The notes under the pieces are model-generated. The model saw nothing but the letters and a program-made list of their open reading frames with translations, did no database searches and was not told the origin of the DNA. Source: JAWXCM01 sp034408745 (GTDB lineage Bacteria; Acidobacteriota; Terriglobia; Bryobacterales; Bryobacteraceae). Taken from it: a DNA stretch of 44,961 nucleotides. Below are positions 42,092 through 44,961 of the stretch, piece after piece (within the stretch, counting starts at the first letter, position 1; every line of letters begins with the position of its first letter). The position numbers and the translations under genes were made by a program. The stretch lies in contig JAWXCM010000213.1 in assembly GCA_034408745.1 (NCBI GenBank), positions 1-44,961 on the forward strand, read 5' to 3'.

Positions 42092-42832
42092 ATGGCAGAC
42101 ACTGAGCAGGACGTTCCGCAGCAGGAAGCTCCCCCGGCCGAAACGCCCGTGGTGGCCGAGAAGCCAGCAGCGGCAGACAAGCCGGCAGCGGGCGAGAAGC
42201 GGGCAGCGGCAGACAAGCCGGCGAACCAGGGTGGCGGCGGTCCGCAGACTGGCAAAGGCGGCGGTAATCGCGGCGAAGGCCGTGGTCCGAAGCCCCAGGG
42301 CGCCGCTGGCCCAGGTGACCGTGGCGCTGGTGACCGTGGTGCTGGTGACCGTGGTCCGCGTCCCGAACGGGGCGGCGGTGACCGTGGTGGACCGGGCGGC
42401 GAGCGCAGCGGCGCAGAGCGCGGCGGCGGCGGTGGCGAGCGTGGCGGCGGAGACCGCGGCCCGCGTCCGAACCGCGACCGCTTCGACGGGCCGCCTGAGA
42501 TCGAACTGGAGAAGCTGATGGCTGATCCGCTTTACCTCGACAACCAGGCACACGGCGTTGTGGCGCGAATGCGCGACATGGATTCAGGAACGCGCAGTCA
42601 GTTGCGGCGTTTCTACAGCGCGGTGCGCCGTGCCTGCCGAACCGTGGACGCCGAAAAGCAGCACGAGTTCGTGATGCTCCGCGCACGGCTGGCATACACC
42701 ATCGCCCGGCACCAGCTTCGCAGCCTTGATCCGCTGGAGAAGCTGCTGCTGCAGGTCACACGCAAGAACGACAACCGCGGATATGAACGCTTCCGCGATT
42801 TGTTCGAAGCCATTGTGGCCTATAACGAATAA
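42092..42832 (+). CDS. csm2: Csm2 small subunit with long disordered Gly/Arg-rich extension
   Basis: 246 residues, where ordinary Csm2 is about 120-150. The C-terminal part (about 137-246) matches Csm2: SGTRSQLRRFYSAVRRAC, RARLAYTIARH, and YERFRDLFEAIVAYNE. Ahead of it is a low-complexity segment: first Ala/Pro/Glu/Lys-rich (about 1-46), then Gly/Arg/Asp-rich (47-133) with repeats of the GDRGAG and RGGGDRGG type, like RGG boxes of RNA-binding proteins. Csm2 lines the effector's inner groove and has no catalytic residue. Start at 42092 is fixed by the previous stop, 13 bases earlier. I see no stop or frameshift in the extension, so it appears to be translated. Confidence 0.85.
   Translation: MADTEQDVPQQEAPPAETPVVAEKPAAADKPAAGEKRAAADKPANQGGGGPQTGKGGGNRGEGRGPKPQGAAGPGDRGAGDRGAGDRGPRPERGGGDRGGPGGERSGAERGGGGGERGGGDRGPRPNRDRFDGPPEIELEKLMADPLYLDNQAHGVVARMRDMDSGTRSQLRRFYSAVRRACRTVDAEKQHEFVMLRARLAYTIARHQLRSLDPLEKLLLQVTRKNDNRGYERFRDLFEAIVAYNE
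42220..42490 (+). repeat. DNA encoding the Gly/Arg-rich repeats of Csm2
   Basis: A GC-rich stretch with imperfect nine- to eighteen-base repeats built on GGTGACCGTGG and GGCGGCGG. It codes residues about 44-133 of the Csm2 extension. A spacing of three bases is kept through the imperfect copies, which supports translation. Confidence 0.6.
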
Positions 42833-42849
42833 GAGTTTCCGGAGAGAAC

Positions 42850-43680
42850 ATGAGTTCGCATACTGCGGATATTGAGCTGAAGCTGATCGGGAAGCTGATT
42901 TTGGAAGGGGACCTCACCTGTGAGACGGGTCTCCACATCGGCGCGGGCAAGGGTTCGCTCGAGATCGGCGGCGCCGACAACCCGGTCGTGAAGGATGCCT
43001 TTGGCCGACCCTACATTCCGGGCAGTTCGCTGCGCGGCAAGCTGCGGTCGTTGCTGGAGCACTCGAGCGGTCTGACGTCGCCGCAGGAACTGGTTTACCT
43101 GTCACGGCGCAAGGGTCAGGAAGTCCGAATCCATCAGAGTGACCGTCCCGACGACGAAATCTGCGTACTGTTCGGCCGCAATCCGGGCCGCATGGAACGG
43201 GTGCAGGGCGAGGCGATGGAATCGCGTACGGCGTCGCCGTCGCGCCTGACTGTGTATGACGCTCCGCTCGACATGGACAGCATCACGGCGCAGATGCGTG
43301 AGAACCTGGACGACGAAATCACCGAAGTGAAGAGTGAGAACGCCGTCGACCGCATCACGTCGCAGGCGAATCCGCGGACACTGGAGCGTGTTCCGGCGAG
43401 TGCGAAATTCCGCATCCGCATGGTGATCGACATTCTGTGTGAGCCGGACAAGGAACTGGTACCGCGTGTGGTCGAGTCGCTGCGTTTGCTGGAAGACGAC
43501 GCGCTCGGCGGCGGCGGATCGCGCGGCAGCGGTCGTGTGAAGTTCTCCAACATGCGACTGGCGTGGCGCGGCCGCGAGTTCTACACCCGCGGTGGCGAGG
43601 AAGCGGAACTGCTGGCGAGCGGCGACTTGAGTGCATTGCAGGCTTTGGCTGTCGGCGAGCTCGCAGGACGGCTGTCGTAA
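42850..43680 (+). CDS. csm3: Csm3 RNA-cleaving backbone subunit
   Basis: 276 residues, close to the usual size. The RAMP fold is shown by LETGLHIGAG-type and GRPYIPGSSLRGKLRSLLE segments and by GGGGSRGSGRVKF near the C-terminus. Asp43 in GGADNPVVKD aligns with the catalytic Asp33 of Streptococcus Csm3 (in AIDSPV), so cutting of bound target RNA at six-base steps is expected to be possible. VDRITSQANPRTLERVPASA is a typical later block. Start ATG 42850 has GGAGAGAAC just upstream, and the next gene begins four bases after its stop. Confidence 0.93.
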   Translation: MSSHTADIELKLIGKLILEGDLTCETGLHIGAGKGSLEIGGADNPVVKDAFGRPYIPGSSLRGKLRSLLEHSSGLTSPQELVYLSRRKGQEVRIHQSDRPDDEICVLFGRNPGRMERVQGEAMESRTASPSRLTVYDAPLDMDSITAQMRENLDDEITEVKSENAVDRITSQANPRTLERVPASAKFRIRMVIDILCEPDKELVPRVVESLRLLEDDALGGGGSRGSGRVKFSNMRLAWRGREFYTRGGEEAELLASGDLSALQALAVGELAGRLS

Positions 43681-43683
43681 GCC

Positions 43684-44961
43684 ATGCCAGCGGCTCTGCT
43701 GGTCCGGTTCCGTCCGGCTGGGCCGTGGCGGCTCGGACCGGACAACGGTGCGAAGGATCGCACCGACTGCGTATTACACAGCGACGCTGTTTACTCAGCG
43801 CTGACGATCGCGATGCGCGATCTCGGCTGGGTTGAGGAGTGGATTGCTGCGACTGCTGAATCGTCTGATCCTGCTGTTCGTCTGACGTCCTGCTATCCGT
43901 GGACTGGCCGTCTGCTGATGGTGGAACCGCCTCGCAGTTTGTGGCCGGTTGCGCAGACGGGCAAGCTGCGGTGGAAGACGGCTCGGCTGGTTCCCGCCAA
44001 TTTGATTCCACAACTGGTTCGTGGCGAGTCTCTCAAAGAAGATCAATGGGGCGTGGATCCGGTGAGCGAGTGTTTGCTGCCGGTGACTCGCAATGGTCCG
44101 ATGCATCCTCCGTTCCGAGTCACGAAGCGTCGCTTTGCCACGGTGGACCGTGGATCTGGTGCGAGTGAGGCGGCTCGTGAAGTGGCGTGCCTGCAGTTTG
44201 CTCCTTCCTCGGGCATGTGGTTTGCGGCGGTTTTCAATTCCGATGCGGCTCGCGACCGGTGGACTATGAGGCTGCGGTCGGCTTGTAAGTTGCTGGCCGA
44301 TACCGGGCTGGGCGGCGGACGCTCGCTGGGGTGGGGCCGTTCGGATGAGCCTCGGTTTGAGAGTGTGGCTGACTGGACTCGGATGCTGACGGGTGCGGCG
44401 GAGCATGAGGGTTCGGGGGAGTCGGCCTGGTGGCTGCTCTCGCTGTTCAGCCCTGGTGCTGCGGATTCGGTCGACTGGAAGCGCGGGAATTATGCGGTTT
44501 GTGTGCGCGCGGGGCGGATGGAGAATCTGGCGCGCTGGGGTGAGTTGAAGGCGGCTTCGCGGATGGTTGCGGAGGGGTCGGTGCTGGTGAGTTCTGCTCC
44601 GTTGCATGGTTCGGCGCGGAATGTGGCTACGGCTGAGATTCCGCATGCGGTGTACCGGTCTGGGATTGCGGTGGCTGTGGCGATTCCGTGGAAAGAGAGC
44701 CGTCGGTTGCCGTGGATGACTGGTTCGGCGGAGCCTTTGGTGGAACCTGGTGGGGTGGTCGAGGACTTGGACCCGCTGAAAGCGGGTCCGCAGGCTGAGA
44801 GCCTGCCCCCCCTGGATTCTGCTGAGGGTGAGGCTGATGTGGCTGAGGCTAAGCCTTTGATTGAGGCTGCTGCTGAGGTCGAGGCTGCTGCTGAGGTCGA
44901 GGCTGCTGCTGAGGTCGAGGCTGCTGCTGAGGTCGAGGCTGCTGCTGAGGTCGAGGCTGCT
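43684..44961 (+). CDS. csm4: Csm4-like crRNA-tag-binding subunit, C-terminus beyond the window
   Basis: 426 codons without a stop, running off the window. The RAMP fold is indicated by LLVRFRPAGPWRLGPDNGAK at the start, a mid-protein glycine-rich loop ADTGLGGGRSLGWGRS, and a Trp/Gly-rich strand before it, the usual Csm4 layout; it would hold the 5' handle of the crRNA and contact Cas10. Core Csm4 ends at about residue 355 (usual length 290-350). After that comes a REP-encoded segment (DPLKAGPQAESLPP, codons near 363-376) and an acidic Ala-rich tail of (AAEVEA) repeats from codon 394 on. The start ATG lies three bases after the csm3 stop. Confidence 0.82.
   Translation, partial: MPAALLVRFRPAGPWRLGPDNGAKDRTDCVLHSDAVYSALTIAMRDLGWVEEWIAATAESSDPAVRLTSCYPWTGRLLMVEPPRSLWPVAQTGKLRWKTARLVPANLIPQLVRGESLKEDQWGVDPVSECLLPVTRNGPMHPPFRVTKRRFATVDRGSGASEAAREVACLQFAPSSGMWFAAVFNSDAARDRWTMRLRSACKLLADTGLGGGRSLGWGRSDEPRFESVADWTRMLTGAAEHEGSGESAWWLLSLFSPGAADSVDWKRGNYAVCVRAGRMENLARWGELKAASRMVAEGSVLVSSAPLHGSARNVATAEIPHAVYRSGIAVAVAIPWKESRRLPWMTGSAEPLVEPGGVVEDLDPLKAGPQAESLPPLDSAEGEADVAEAKPLIEAAAEVEAAAEVEAAAEVEAAAEVEAAAEVEAA
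44769..44812. repeat. REP-like two-hairpin element, copy 3, inside csm4
   Basis: Read on the minus strand: G-run, stem GCAGGCT (loop CTC) AGCCTGC, then stem GGACCCGCT (loop TTC) AGCGGGTCC. Both stems are perfect. It is the same family as 10410-10467 and 32988-33030. In csm4 it is in frame and codes PLKAGPQAESLPP without a stop. Confidence 0.85.
44863..44961 (+). repeat. 18-bp tandem repeat encoding the acidic tail of Csm4
   Basis: GAGGCTGCTGCTGAGGTC is repeated five times exactly (44863-44952) with a further half copy, and continues past the window. It codes EAAAEV repeats. Exact identity of the copies implies recent expansion. Confidence 0.9.

Noticed and set aside
43795..44646. A 283-residue minus-strand frame inside csm4
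   Set aside because: Arg/His/Ser/Pro-rich shadow; the plus-strand Csm4 has the glycine-rich loop and order expected in the operon.

Overview
The window looks like a chromosomal contig from an Acidobacteriota bacterium of the Solibacter/Bryobacter type. This is inferred from the gene families, not from a marker-gene tree: secreted ThuA, PQQ-propeller, M14-peptidase and UxuA-like proteins, several with Tat or Sec leaders; a GH57/DUF3536 protein next to TreY; a dnaK-dnaJ-hspR cluster; and GC-rich codon use. No rRNA, tRNA or CRISPR repeat-spacer array was seen.

Layout. 1-11988 is mostly on the minus strand and carries exported catabolic genes: a UxuA-like TIM barrel, an ATP-grasp protein, a two-subunit molybdenum oxidoreductase (IorA/IorB type), an esterase, a ThuA protein, an M14 peptidase and a PQQ propeller with EF-hands. 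12063-14951 (plus) holds a PQQ sugar dehydrogenase fused to cytochrome c and a glycine-zipper lipoprotein. 15065-17355 is an accessory island: a P-loop ATPase and a small partner gene, lying between an IS4-type transposase remnant and a broken PIG-L-like gene. 17404-25127 holds aroA, a GH57/DUF3536 protein, treY (with a frameshift) and a cation/proton antiporter. 25388-28668 is a scrap region: an intact ISAzo13-type element inside an IS1182-type relic, a broken chimeric toxin-antitoxin locus, an unknown gene, and an orphan modA. A Fic gene (28848-30035) follows, with a 57-bp diverged copy of modA sequence on its far side.

30229-34658 is the chaperone cluster dnaK, dnaJ, hspR. Between dnaK and dnaJ lie about 850 bp of tandem 22-28 bp repeats (some 32 units), ending in a two-hairpin REP-like element. 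glgX, a DinB protein, a ligase-ACP-acyltransferase fusion and an SDR follow.

40664 to the window end is a type III-A-like CRISPR effector operon (cas10/csm1, csm2, csm3, csm4) with three oddities. Cas10 has no HD domain and its GGDD motif reads SGST. Csm2 carries a disordered Gly/Arg-rich extension of about 130 residues. Csm4 has a REP-encoded segment followed by an acidic (AAEVEA)n tail that runs off the window. The RNA-cleaving aspartate of Csm3 is kept. This suggests an effector that binds and cuts RNA but does not make cyclic oligoadenylate, with oppositely charged disordered tails on two subunits. This locus and the dnaK-dnaJ repeat array are the most unusual things in the window.
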